Made by a program: the position numbers and the translations under genes. The notes under the pieces are model-generated. The model was not told the DNA's origin. It searched no databases and saw nothing but the letters and a program-made list of their open reading frames with translations. Shown here one piece after another: positions 50,567 to 59,528 of a DNA stretch of 64,000 nucleotides (position 1 is its first letter; each line of letters starts with the position of its first letter). The stretch comes from Halothiobacillus sp. (GTDB lineage: Bacteria > Pseudomonadota > Gammaproteobacteria > Halothiobacillales > Halothiobacillaceae): positions 744,001 to 808,000 of the forward strand of contig JADQCE010000002.1 of NCBI GenBank assembly GCA_016278265.1. The letters are read 5' to 3'.

Positions 50567-51010
50567 CTACTCGTCGCGGGGTCGGACCGATTCAACGCGA
50601 TGGTGGTCGATGGTCGCACCGGCACTTTTGTATTGCCGCCAACGAGCACGGGCGTCCGCGCGAGGTTGCTCGCCGGCGGGAATGACCTCGTCGATATGCT
50701 CGCGCTCGGTCGGTCGCGGGATCGTCGCACCGGTGAGATTGATCACGCGGGCAAAGCCGCCGGCCTCCGGGTCGCAACCGATGAAGATCGGGGCGTGGTC
50801 GGCGTCTTCCGGGTCGGCGGTGTGAGGCACGAAGCGGTCGTCACGGTATGACCAGAGGTAGTCGTCAAAGCCTTCCACGTGGGCGAGACTGGCGCAGACC
50901 ACGTAGGTGGGGCGCTGTGCCTCGGCCTGTCCGGCGCAGAGTTCGGCGGCGAAGTACCAGAAGGCATCCTCGGCCGGGTCGTCGATCAGGTGGAATACAA
51001 TCTCGCTCAT
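50567..51010 (-). CDS. holC: DNA polymerase III subunit chi
   Basis: 147 residues from the ATG at 51010 (MSEIVFHLIDDPAEDAFWYFAAELC). Chi of the clamp-loader complex links it to SSB. VCASLAHVEGFDDYLWSYRDDRFVPHT and GFARVINLTGATIP are family features. It lies 69 bases upstream of valS. A longer in-frame ORF to 51223 has no family resemblance. Confidence 0.92.
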   Translation of the reverse strand: MSEIVFHLIDDPAEDAFWYFAAELCAGQAEAQRPTYVVCASLAHVEGFDDYLWSYRDDRFVPHTADPEDADHAPIFIGCDPEAGGFARVINLTGATIPRPTEREHIDEVIPAGEQPRADARARWRQYKSAGATIDHHRVESVRPRDE

Positions 51011-51139
51011 CTGGGCCTTCGGGCGTGGTCGATGTCCGGGTTGGGGTGTGCTGCGACGCTGGCGCTCAGTCGGTATGCTGCCCGTCGGATACTGGAAACC
51101 GGGGCCGCCAACGCCCACGCCACGGAGCAAACGAGCATT

Positions 51140-51253
51140 ATGCCCAATTACCCCATGTCGCCCAAGGCGACCGGTCCAGAAATCGGCCCGGTGATGGTCT
51201 GCCCGAGCGTTATCGCGTCCCAATATTTCAATGGCTTCGCGAGGGAATCGTGA
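51140..51253 (+). CDS. possible 37-residue leader ORF coupled to the downstream membrane protein
   Basis: ATG at 51140, stop TGA at 51251-51253 overlapping the GTG at 51250 of the next gene (GTGA). Encodes MPNYPMSPKATGPEIGPV followed by MVCPSVIASQYFNGF. GGAG lies about 12 bases upstream, farther than ideal. The composition is unremarkable and I recognise no family. It could be a translational coupler or chance. Confidence 0.3.
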   Translation: MPNYPMSPKATGPEIGPVMVCPSVIASQYFNGFARES

Positions 51254-52170
51254 GATCGCTTAAGCCAGGTCTGTTGGCCATTTTTAGTTGGATGGCCGTG
51301 CTGCTGGTGCTGGGGGTGGCGGTTGTCTGGGTGGGACCCGAGCGTCTGATCGCGCCCTGGCTTTCGATCGACCCATTGGCTCTTCTGGTGGCGCTTGCGC
51401 TGATGATGGCCAGTTACCTCATCCGCACCCTGCGCATCACCCGCTATTTCCCGGACCGTCTGGCCGGGCATTTCTGGTCGGCGTTTCGTCTGTCGAGCTG
51501 GCACAACCTGATGAATAATCTGCTGCCGATGCGTTCCGGTGAGCTGGCGTTTCCGGTGTTGATGCAGCGCTACTATCGACTGGCTCCGCTGGAGAGCATG
51601 CCGGTGCTGTTCTGGTTCCGTCTGCTCGACCTGCAGGTGGTGTTGCTGATCGGCCTGGCTGCCGGCGGGCATCTGCTCGGTCTTTCCGCCGGGCTTTTGG
51701 GCCTGTTGTTCGTCTTGCTGCTGTTGGCCCCGGTGGTTGCCTACGGTCTGCGCCACTGGTTGCACGGGGTGCTCGCCCGGCGGGATGGCCGGCTTGCGCA
51801 AAAGGGCGTGACGATGCTTGCGAGCCTGCCCGATCGGCCGACACGATTGCTCGGCACGCTGTTCTGGACCTGGGCGAACTGGTTGGTCAAGTTGGCCGCG
51901 CTGGGCTGGGTCTTGGCCGCCCTGGCCCCGGTCGGTTTCGTCGCCGGGGTGCTCGGGGCGATCGGCGGGGATCTGACCACGGTGTTGCCCGTGCATGCGC
52001 CGGGCGGGTTTGGCACCTACGAGGCCGGCGTGGCGCTGTTGCTAGCGCCCCTGGTCGACGAGCCACGCACCGTGTTGGCGGCGGCGGTCAACCTTCACCT
52101 GTTCGTGCTGGGCACCGCGCTGCTGGCCGCGGCGCTGGCGCTGTTTATTCGTCGTCCGTCTTCGCGTTGA
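51250..52170 (+). CDS. flippase-like integral membrane protein (UPF0104 / LPG synthase TM domain family)
   Basis: 306 residues from the GTG at 51250, with GAGGGA just upstream. About seven or eight hydrophobic segments. Diagnostic segments: LMMASYLIRTLRITRYFPD, WHNLMNNLLPMRSGELAFPVLMQR and LTTVLPVHAPGGFGTYEAGVALLL. The latter matches the TM half of lysylphosphatidylglycerol synthases, but there is no synthase domain. It may translocate a lipid or lipid-linked sugar. It is divergent from holC and its 3' end overlaps the EAL gene by 26 bases (convergent). Confidence 0.88.
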   Translation: MRSLKPGLLAIFSWMAVLLVLGVAVVWVGPERLIAPWLSIDPLALLVALALMMASYLIRTLRITRYFPDRLAGHFWSAFRLSSWHNLMNNLLPMRSGELAFPVLMQRYYRLAPLESMPVLFWFRLLDLQVVLLIGLAAGGHLLGLSAGLLGLLFVLLLLAPVVAYGLRHWLHGVLARRDGRLAQKGVTMLASLPDRPTRLLGTLFWTWANWLVKLAALGWVLAALAPVGFVAGVLGAIGGDLTTVLPVHAPGGFGTYEAGVALLLAPLVDEPRTVLAAAVNLHLFVLGTALLAAALALFIRRPSSR

Positions 52171-55100
52171 GCTCATCGGCCGCCGCGTGGCGAATCAACT
52201 GATCGAGCGAGGCCATGTAACCCTGAAGCCGTGCCTCGAAGGCCACGCCCGGCACGGCCCCGTCGTGAAATTCCTGCAGCAGCGACAGGATGCCAGTGGC
52301 CAGATGGCGATGGCGGTCAAGGTTTTCGGTCGCCCACCAGGACGCCGCGGCACGCAGTTGGTGGTGGCGCTCGGATTGCTCCAGGTGGGCCCGACCCAGT
52401 GAACGCAACCCCCAGAGGGCGGCCATGGCGCCAAGTGCCGTGCGCGGCCGGGCGGGGTTGGTCGCGAAATCGAACCGTGTCATCCAGCCAGCGAGGGCGT
52501 TGCGGCGCATCGGTTGGGCGATCGCGTAGCCCTGGCCGAGCTGGCCGCCGAGCAGGGCGGTGGCCTCGATCAGGTCGGGCGTTTCCAGGCCTTCGACCAC
52601 GGTGCGCAACTCCAGGGCCTGGGCCATCTGGATCATCGAGGCGATGAAGGTCAGAACCCGACCGGGTTCGTGCTGGGCCGCGCGCACCATGCCCTGGTCG
52701 ATCTTGACCGTGTTAAACGGCAGGCTGCGCAGCCGCAACAGGTTGTTGTAGCCCGAACCGAGGTCGTCCATGGCGAGACTGACCCCCAGCTCGCCGATGC
52801 GCTGCATGGGGCCGGCCAGATCGCCCGGTTCGAAGCCGGTGTCACCCTGTTCGAGCAGCTCGAGCGTGATCCGGTGTGGACTCACCGCGTGGCGGTCGAG
52901 CGCGGCACGCACGTGTCCTGGTGTGGCCGGGTCCATCAGCACGCTCACCGGCAGGTTGATGGCGACCGACAGTGACGGGCCGTGGCGTGCCTCGATGTCG
53001 CGCAGGCAGATCAGCGCCTGATCCAGGCCCAGTTCGAACAGGCGCATGACCTGGCCGTCATTGAGCCACGGGATGAACATGTTCGGCAGGATCACCTCGC
53101 CATCCGGCAGATACAGGCGGGCCAAGGCCTCCAGCGTGGTCAGGCGGCCCGTCTGCACGTCGATGACCGGCTGGAAGATCATCTCCAGTCCGCCGTCATA
53201 GAAGGCCTGTCGCCAGCGGTCATAATCGCCCTTGGCGTAGAGTAGGGCCGCCGGACTGCGGATCTGTCGCCAGGCCTGGCTGACCAGCGCCATCAACTGG
53301 CCGGCAAAGCCCTGCAGCCTCGCATTCGCGAACATGCCGGGGATGCGACCGTGCAGGCAAATGACCGCGATCGGCTGGTCGCGGTTGTCGAGGATCGGGA
53401 TTGCCACCGAGCTGCGCACCCCCAGTACCCCGGCCGGCTTGGCCCAGGGGACGCCCGCGGGATCGTCGAGGGTGTTGTCCATCCTCACCACGCGAGCCTG
53501 TCGATAGGCGACCGAAACCGGATGATCCGACTCCGGGCGCTTGAGATCCAGCGTGGGATACCGGTCGCTTCGCTCGTCCGGGCAGCTGAAGAGGTCGACG
53601 CCTTCGGCATAGTTGGCAACGAAGCGGCCGTCCGCGTTGGGTGAGAGGATCGCTACGCCATCGATGCCGGGCAGACCGGACAGGGTGTCGAGCAGGTGCT
53701 CGTTGAAGTCCGGCCAGTTGCGCTCGTCGCGGCGACGCTGGTCGATCTCGACCAGGCCGGCATGGAACTCGTCGTCCACCGCCTGGCCGGCGGTGAGCTG
53801 GTGGGAGAGTTCCATGCTGAGTCGTTCGGTGAAGACTCGCTCGAGCCGGTTCTGGTGACGCTGGTTGAGGTGGGCGCGATTGAAGGTGTCGTTGAACTCG
53901 TGCATGTAGACCGTGATCGCACGGACCAGGTCGCTGGGCGAGACACCCGCCAGGGCATGCACGTGGCCGATCTGACGGGCGCGATTGATGTGCGCCTCTT
54001 CGCTCAGATTGGGGTCGAGCAGGAAGGCCAGATGCTCTGCCTGCTGGGTCTGCAGCGTTGCGTATTCCGCGGTCGACAGGTGGCCGAGTACGGTACGGAT
54101 CGATTCCTGCTTGGACAGCTCGGCGTAGAACCGGTCGATGAAATCGTCGCTGAGACGATCCACCTCCGGCTGAATTCGCTCGAGAAGCATCTTCGCGGCA
54201 GGGCCATATGCCGGAACAGCATCGGCCACCTCGGGAAGATCCAGGCCTCGTTGTGTGGTCTCCCGCTCCCAGATCACCCAGTCCTGTCGGCGGGCCGATT
54301 TGTTGTTCTTGGCGGCGTACAGCGCGGCGTCCGCATTGCGGATCAGCTGTTGCGGTGCGCTGTCGTCGAGTGGATAGCGCGTGACCCCGATCGAGCCGTT
54401 GGCGTGGACCTCGACACCGTCTTCCAGGGAAATCGGTCGACGGATGGTGGTGGCCACGCGATCGAGTACCCGCGCCAGTCCCTCGTCACCCTCGATGTCT
54501 TCCAGGATCAGCAGGAACTCGTCCCCGCCAAGCCGGGCGGCGGTGTCGGTATCCCGGATCGCGTTTTTCAGGCGCGCGGCGAGCGTCATCAGCATCTCGT
54601 CGCCGGCGGCATGACCGAAGCGGTCGTTGATCGGTTTGAAATCGTCCAGATCGAGTAGCGCGACCGCGAGCATCTGATGGTGCCGGTCTGCCCGCGCCAG
54701 TGCCTTGGGCAGTTCGGCGTCGACGGCGCGGCGATTGGCCAGGTTGGTCAATGGGTCGTGATAGGCAAGATAGGTGTTGCGCCGCTGTTCCTCGTCGAGC
54801 CGATCGCGCAGGTCGAGCTGTTCGAGGCTGCGATTGACCAGTTCGCCAAGGTGCAACAGTACCTCGGTCACCTGCTGGTCGAGATCGGACTCGGCCGCGG
54901 CGATTACCACCAGGAACGCCCAGAGCCGACCGCCCCGCGAAAGCGGAACGAGGGCCGCACGCGGCGGGGTGTCGAACCAGTTCAGCTGCGCGAAGGGCTC
55001 GGCAATACGCTCGTCGATCACCAGGCGTCGGCCGGCATCGACCAGCGCATGGGCGCGTCGAATCCCGTCTTCGAGCGTGCGTTGCACCTCCGCACTGGGC

Positions 55101-55792
55101 TGGTCGATGATCTCGCTGTCACCCCCGGTGGCAATCGGGGTGATGCCGTGGTCGGCCGGTGCGACCCAGGCCCCCAGGAACAAACCGGTCTCCACGAGTT
55201 GTGTACAGACCACCTCCAGCATGCGTTGCTCGTCCTCGGCGAGGATCAGGGTGTCGATCTGCGCGAGCAGCGACTGCATCAACGCCTGGTCGCGTTCCAG
55301 CCGTTCGATCCGCTGGCACTGGCGGTCATTGAGTAGGGCGGCATCCGGCTGCGTGCTGGCAAATACGTGGTCAATGCTCGTGCGCAGACGGGCGAGCGTC
55401 GACTCGTCGGGGAGGGTTTCAACGATCTCGATGGCCCAGTAGCCGGGCGTACCGTCTGTGGGACCAAGTGCCTGCAACAGAAGACGTTCCTCGATGTCCT
55501 CCATTGCGGTGGCCGGCTCTGATGCCGCATCCGGGTGCGGCAGTAGGGCTCGGTCGAAGTCGTTGCTCGCCGCCAGCAGGCGGCCTTCCTCGCTCAGGAA
55601 TACCGCACTGCGCGATAGGGCGGGATAACAGACGGCAATCGTATCGAGCAGGGTCGCGATCGCCTCGTCACGAGGCAGTCGATTGCCCAGCAAACGGGCG
55701 ATTGCCTCGAGTCGCTCGGGTGTCATCGGAGAGTCTGCCGGTGGCGATTGGTCGCGGCTTGTAGGCAGCTTGAGTGCCGGTGGGATTGCCAT
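52145..55792 (-). CDS. c-di-GMP synthase/phosphodiesterase with haem-globin-like sensor: GAF-GGDEF-globin-GAF-EAL
   Basis: 1215 residues, no membrane segments. GAF about 185-320. GGDEF about 340-505 with DPLTNLANRRAV, intact LGGDEF (421-426) and inhibitory RxxD (RDTD, 413-416). A globin-coupled-sensor-like domain about 530-690, including IGHVHALAGVSPSDL with a candidate proximal His612. A second GAF about 695-840. EAL about 855-1105: LEAL (Glu888), AINLP, ITLELLEQG, AMDDLGSGY, VKIDQGM, VVEGLE. Both enzyme sites look active. The last 110 residues are helical and unassigned. Start chosen is ATG 55792; ATG 55726 is also possible, neither with a good ribosome-binding site. Confidence 0.9.
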   Translation of the reverse strand: MAIPPALKLPTSRDQSPPADSPMTPERLEAIARLLGNRLPRDEAIATLLDTIAVCYPALSRSAVFLSEEGRLLAASNDFDRALLPHPDAASEPATAMEDIEERLLLQALGPTDGTPGYWAIEIVETLPDESTLARLRTSIDHVFASTQPDAALLNDRQCQRIERLERDQALMQSLLAQIDTLILAEDEQRMLEVVCTQLVETGLFLGAWVAPADHGITPIATGGDSEIIDQPSAEVQRTLEDGIRRAHALVDAGRRLVIDERIAEPFAQLNWFDTPPRAALVPLSRGGRLWAFLVVIAAAESDLDQQVTEVLLHLGELVNRSLEQLDLRDRLDEEQRRNTYLAYHDPLTNLANRRAVDAELPKALARADRHHQMLAVALLDLDDFKPINDRFGHAAGDEMLMTLAARLKNAIRDTDTAARLGGDEFLLILEDIEGDEGLARVLDRVATTIRRPISLEDGVEVHANGSIGVTRYPLDDSAPQQLIRNADAALYAAKNNKSARRQDWVIWERETTQRGLDLPEVADAVPAYGPAAKMLLERIQPEVDRLSDDFIDRFYAELSKQESIRTVLGHLSTAEYATLQTQQAEHLAFLLDPNLSEEAHINRARQIGHVHALAGVSPSDLVRAITVYMHEFNDTFNRAHLNQRHQNRLERVFTERLSMELSHQLTAGQAVDDEFHAGLVEIDQRRRDERNWPDFNEHLLDTLSGLPGIDGVAILSPNADGRFVANYAEGVDLFSCPDERSDRYPTLDLKRPESDHPVSVAYRQARVVRMDNTLDDPAGVPWAKPAGVLGVRSSVAIPILDNRDQPIAVICLHGRIPGMFANARLQGFAGQLMALVSQAWRQIRSPAALLYAKGDYDRWRQAFYDGGLEMIFQPVIDVQTGRLTTLEALARLYLPDGEVILPNMFIPWLNDGQVMRLFELGLDQALICLRDIEARHGPSLSVAINLPVSVLMDPATPGHVRAALDRHAVSPHRITLELLEQGDTGFEPGDLAGPMQRIGELGVSLAMDDLGSGYNNLLRLRSLPFNTVKIDQGMVRAAQHEPGRVLTFIASMIQMAQALELRTVVEGLETPDLIEATALLGGQLGQGYAIAQPMRRNALAGWMTRFDFATNPARPRTALGAMAALWGLRSLGRAHLEQSERHHQLRAAASWWATENLDRHRHLATGILSLLQEFHDGAVPGVAFEARLQGYMASLDQLIRHAAADELNAKTDDE

Positions 55793-56169
55793 GTCGACGG
55801 CAAGACCGGCAGGCGGGGAGGTGCCGTTGGAGGGCTGGGTTGGTGGTGGCTCATGTCGGATAGAGGATCAAGCCGTCGGGGGTTGGGGTCAAGTCGGTGG
55901 TTGCTGCGCATCGACGTTTGGCAGCACCCTTTGTTGGTCAGACTGGCAACAGATGTGGCCGGGAAAGGCTTCGCTACGTGGTGGCGGTCGCTGGCGTTCC
56001 TGCCGTACACTGCCCGCGTTTTGTCCATACCGGATTCTCATTGTTGATCCGATGACCGCCGGCTGCCGTCCTTGCCGGATTTCGGGTCGATCGCGTATCC
56101 GGGTCCATGACGCGCTCAACATTCCGCGCGTTTCAAACCGTCACGCGCTACCACGGGGTGCCCCACGCC
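55793..56169. other. 377-base divergent intergenic region
   Basis: Separates the minus-strand GGDEF-EAL gene from the plus-strand glycosyltransferase. No gene, RNA or clear hairpin recognised. It should hold both promoters, but I see no confident -35/-10 pair. Confidence 0.4.
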
Positions 56170-57222
56170 ATGACAACCCATCTCGCCGCGCCACTTTCCA
56201 TCGTCGTGCCGATGTTCAATGAACAGGAGAACGTCTCGCCGTTGGTTGAGCGGGTCCACGAGGCGTTGGCCGATTACACCGGGGCCTGGGAGCTGTTGCT
56301 GGTCGACGACGGGTCGTCGGACGCCACGGTCGCCCGGATCCGCGAGGCGCGCGAGGCCTTCGGTTCGCACGTCCGGCCGGTGCCGCTCACGCGCAACTTC
56401 GGCCAGACCGCCGCCATGCAGGCCGGCATTGATCTGGCCCGTGGCGAGGTGATCGTCACCATGGACGGTGATCTGCAGAACGACCCGATTGACATTCCGC
56501 GCATGGTCGACCGATTGTTGCGCGAGGATCTCGACCTGGTTGCCGGTTGGCGGCGGGATCGCAAGGACAACTGGGTGCGCAAGGTGCCCTCTTGGCTGGC
56601 CAACCGGCTGATCCGCCGCCTGACTGGGGTGAATCTGCACGATTACGGCTGCAGCCTGAAGGTCTTCCGTGCCGACGTGATCAAGGGTGTGCGTCTTTAC
56701 GGCGAGATGCACCGGTTCATCCCGGCCTGGCTCGCTACGCAGACGGCCCCCAGCCAGATCGCCGAGGAAGTGGTCACGCATCATCCGCGTACCGCGGGCA
56801 CCTCCAAGTACGGGTTGTCGCGCACCTTCCGCGTGATCATCGACTTGATCAGCGTCTACTTCTTCATGCGCTTCTCGGCGCGGCCGGCGCACTTCTTCGG
56901 GCTGCTGGGCACGGGCTTTGGTCTGCTGGGTGGGCTGGGGATGTTCTACCTGCTGGTCGAGAAGATACTGGGACACGACATCGGTGACCGGCCACTGCTG
57001 CTGGTCTCGATCCTGTTCATCCTCATCGGCGTACAGATGCTGACCACCGGCGTGCTCTCCGAGATGCTTTCCCGGACCTACTACGAATCTCGCGACGTGC
57101 GCACCTACCATCTACCGGCACGTTTTGACCTGGCTGGTGAGAACGACGCGTTCCGCATGCCGTCGACCGGGCGTCATAGAGGAGCCGACGGCGATGTTCC
57201 GGCCGAGGGGGATCAGGCATGA
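56170..57222 (+). CDS. GT2 family glycosyltransferase (DPM/ArnC/GtrB-like)
   Basis: 350 residues from the ATG at 56170 (MTTHLAAPLSIVVPMFNEQENV); an upstream start at 56107 would add 21 atypical residues. GT-A core: LSIVVPMFNEQENV, LLVDDGSSDAT, RNFGQTAAMQAGIDLA, the DxD in TMDGDLQNDP, and LHDYGCSLKVFRADV. Two C-terminal membrane segments (about 225-300). It likely transfers a sugar to undecaprenyl phosphate (ArnC, GtrB type). Its stop overlaps the PAP2 gene by four bases, suggesting a joint role in lipid-linked sugar metabolism. Confidence 0.9.
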   Translation: MTTHLAAPLSIVVPMFNEQENVSPLVERVHEALADYTGAWELLLVDDGSSDATVARIREAREAFGSHVRPVPLTRNFGQTAAMQAGIDLARGEVIVTMDGDLQNDPIDIPRMVDRLLREDLDLVAGWRRDRKDNWVRKVPSWLANRLIRRLTGVNLHDYGCSLKVFRADVIKGVRLYGEMHRFIPAWLATQTAPSQIAEEVVTHHPRTAGTSKYGLSRTFRVIIDLISVYFFMRFSARPAHFFGLLGTGFGLLGGLGMFYLLVEKILGHDIGDRPLLLVSILFILIGVQMLTTGVLSEMLSRTYYESRDVRTYHLPARFDLAGENDAFRMPSTGRHRGADGDVPAEGDQA

Positions 57223-58067
57223 CCACCCAGACCGCATTTCGTCGTGATCCGGCCCCCGCCAGCCAGTTGGTATTGGCCTACGTGCTGACCGCGGCCGTGC
57301 TGCTGGTGGGCGTGTTCGCCTGGCCGGGCGCCCGTGAGTCCCTGTTTCATGTCTTCAACGCACTGGGGGGCATCGAGTCGACCCAGCCGTTCTGGGCCGG
57401 GGTGAACGCCCTGGCCGACTCCTGGCTGACGCTGGGGTTGTTGTTGCCGTTCGTGCTCTGGCGGCCCCGGTTGGCGATCCTGCTGCTGTTCGCCGCGATC
57501 GTCGCTACCGCGATCACGCACAGTCTCAAGCCGTTACTCGACGTGCTCCGTCCCCCGGGCGTGCTCGACGCCGATGCATTCAACCTGATCGGTCACTCGA
57601 TCCGCTCCGAGGCCTTTCCCTCCGGGCATACCGTGACCGCGTTTACCTTCGCCGGCTTGTTGATCCTGGGCTTGCGTCCACGCTGGCCGTGGGTCGCGCT
57701 GTTGCTCGCGGTTGCCTCGGTAATGGGTATCTCGCGGATGGTGGCCGGTGTCCACTGGCCGACCGACGTGCTGGCCGGGGCGATCGTCGGATTGCTGTCG
57801 GTAGTGGTGGCCGTCTGGCTGGTCGGTCGCTGGCCGGCGGCCCGCCATGCCCGCTGGCCGGTGCCGGTAGCGGTGTTCGTCTGCGCGGTATGCGCCCTGG
57901 GGGCACCCTGGGTCGATGTCGGTTATCCGCAGGGTGTCTGGGCCAACTGGATGGTCGCGTTTATCGGCGTTGTCGCCCTGTTTGTTGGCACGCTGCGGTA
58001 CTGGCCGGGGCGGATGAGCCGGTCACTGGATCGTCGATTGGGTCGTCTAGGGTCACGGTGGCGTTGA
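57219..58067 (+). CDS. PAP2-family membrane phosphatase
   Basis: 282 residues with multiple membrane segments. All three acid-phosphatase motifs are present: KPLLDVLRPPG (motif 1), FPSGHT (motif 2), SRMVAGVHWPTD (motif 3). PAP2 enzymes release phosphate from lipid phosphates such as undecaprenyl pyrophosphate or lipid A. It overlaps the GT2 gene by four bases. Confidence 0.92.
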   Translation: MTTQTAFRRDPAPASQLVLAYVLTAAVLLVGVFAWPGARESLFHVFNALGGIESTQPFWAGVNALADSWLTLGLLLPFVLWRPRLAILLLFAAIVATAITHSLKPLLDVLRPPGVLDADAFNLIGHSIRSEAFPSGHTVTAFTFAGLLILGLRPRWPWVALLLAVASVMGISRMVAGVHWPTDVLAGAIVGLLSVVVAVWLVGRWPAARHARWPVPVAVFVCAVCALGAPWVDVGYPQGVWANWMVAFIGVVALFVGTLRYWPGRMSRSLDRRLGRLGSRWR

Positions 58068-58082
58068 TGAACGTCGCGAGGA

Positions 58083-58112
58083 TCGTCAAAACGGGGTGTG
58101 CGAGGCTATAAT
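58083..58112 (+). promoter_or_regulatory. promoter with consensus TATAAT directly before hemA
   Basis: A perfect TATAAT at 58107-58112 with a four-of-six -35 (TCGTCA, 58083-58088, 18-base spacer). The box ends six bases before the hemA ATG, so the predicted start site coincides with the start codon. Confidence 0.55.
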
Positions 58113-58118
58113 TCCACC

Positions 58119-59447
58119 ATGTCACTGATCGCCTTCGGGGTTAACCACAAGACCGCACCGGTAGATGTGCGCGAGCGCATCGCGTTCGGCCCCGATCGCG
58201 TGCACAACGCCCTCAAGGAACTGCTCGGTGATGGCGGGGCGCGGGAGGCGGCGATCGTCTCGACCTGCAACCGCACCGAGATCTACACCCACGCCGAATG
58301 CGTCACCGACGAGCTGGTCGAGTGGCTGGCGACGTTTCATCAGATGTCGCCGGAGGCACTAAAACCCTACATCTACGCGCACACCGACGAGTCGGCGATC
58401 CGTCACCTGATGCGGGTGGCTTGCGGGCTCGACTCGATGGTGCTGGGCGAGCCGCAGATACTCGGCCAGATCAAGGACGCCTTCACGCTGGCGCAGGACG
58501 CCAACGCGTTGGGCCCGATTCTTGGCCGCCTGTTCCAGAACACCTTCGCGGTGGCCAAGCAGGTGCGCACCGACACGCAGATCGGCGCCTCGCCAGTTTC
58601 TGTGGCGTTTGCCGCGGTCAGCTTGGCCCGGCAAATCTTCGGCTCGCTCGAGGAAAAGACGGCACTGTTGATCGGGGCCGGGGAAACCATCGAGTTGTGC
58701 GCACGCCATCTGCAGTCGGCCGGGTTAACCCGGGTGATTGTCGCCAATCGTTCGATTGAGCGGGCTCACATGCTGGCCGAACAGTACGATGGCAGCGCGA
58801 TCGGGCTGGGCGACATCCCCGCGCACCTGCATCGTGCCGACATCGTCATCTCCTCGACCGCCAGTTCCCTGCCGGTGCTCGGCAAGGGCGCGGTCGAGCA
58901 GGCGATTCGCGAGCGCAAGCGCCGCCCGATCTTCATGGTCGACATCGCCGTGCCGCGCGATATCGAGCCGCAGGTCGGGCAAATGCAGGATGTGTATCTC
59001 TACACGGTCGACGACCTCAAGACAGTCATCGATGAAGGCCAGCGCAGCCGTCGCGAGGCGGCCGAGCAGGCCGAGGAGATCATCGACGTCCAGGTCGAGC
59101 ATTTCCTGCAGTGGGTGCAGTTGCAGACCGGCGCGGAGCTGATCCGCAATTACCGACGGCGCGCCGAGGACATGCGTGATGAGACGCTCGTCCGCGCGCG
59201 CTCGATGATCGAATCCGGCCGCGATCCGCAAGAGGCGCTCGATTACCTCGCGCGCACGCTGACCAATCGCTTGATCCACCAGCCGACCGTGGTGCTGCGC
59301 CAGGCCTGCGTCAGTGGCGATCTCGCCACGGTACAGAGCGTCTCCCACGTGGTGGGTCTCGACGAGGACGCCGAAATGCTCGCCCAGCGTGCCCTGCCGG
59401 TCGGCCAGTGGGGCAACCGCAACCCGAACGACGACCGCGAGCGCTAG
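58119..59447 (+). CDS. hemA: glutamyl-tRNA reductase
   Basis: 442 residues from the ATG at 58119; MSLIAFGVNHKTAPVDVRERI is the canonical N-terminus, so a later start is unlikely. First enzyme of the C5 5-aminolevulinate pathway. The catalytic Cys is in ILVSTCNRTEIY-like IVSTCNRTEIY; CGLDSMVLGEPQILGQIK and the NADPH site LLIGAGETIELCARHL follow. No ribosome-binding site lies at normal distance; GAGG is 13 bases up. Head of hemA-prfA-prmC. Confidence 0.96.
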   Translation: MSLIAFGVNHKTAPVDVRERIAFGPDRVHNALKELLGDGGAREAAIVSTCNRTEIYTHAECVTDELVEWLATFHQMSPEALKPYIYAHTDESAIRHLMRVACGLDSMVLGEPQILGQIKDAFTLAQDANALGPILGRLFQNTFAVAKQVRTDTQIGASPVSVAFAAVSLARQIFGSLEEKTALLIGAGETIELCARHLQSAGLTRVIVANRSIERAHMLAEQYDGSAIGLGDIPAHLHRADIVISSTASSLPVLGKGAVEQAIRERKRRPIFMVDIAVPRDIEPQVGQMQDVYLYTVDDLKTVIDEGQRSRREAAEQAEEIIDVQVEHFLQWVQLQTGAELIRNYRRRAEDMRDETLVRARSMIESGRDPQEALDYLARTLTNRLIHQPTVVLRQACVSGDLATVQSVSHVVGLDEDAEMLAQRALPVGQWGNRNPNDDRER

Positions 59448-59528
59448 CTGATTCCCGTCGCCCGCTATCCGGCCGGGCCGCGCTCCATCCCCTGATCGTT
59501 CCCCTCACTTTTCGTACCGAAGCCTTTT

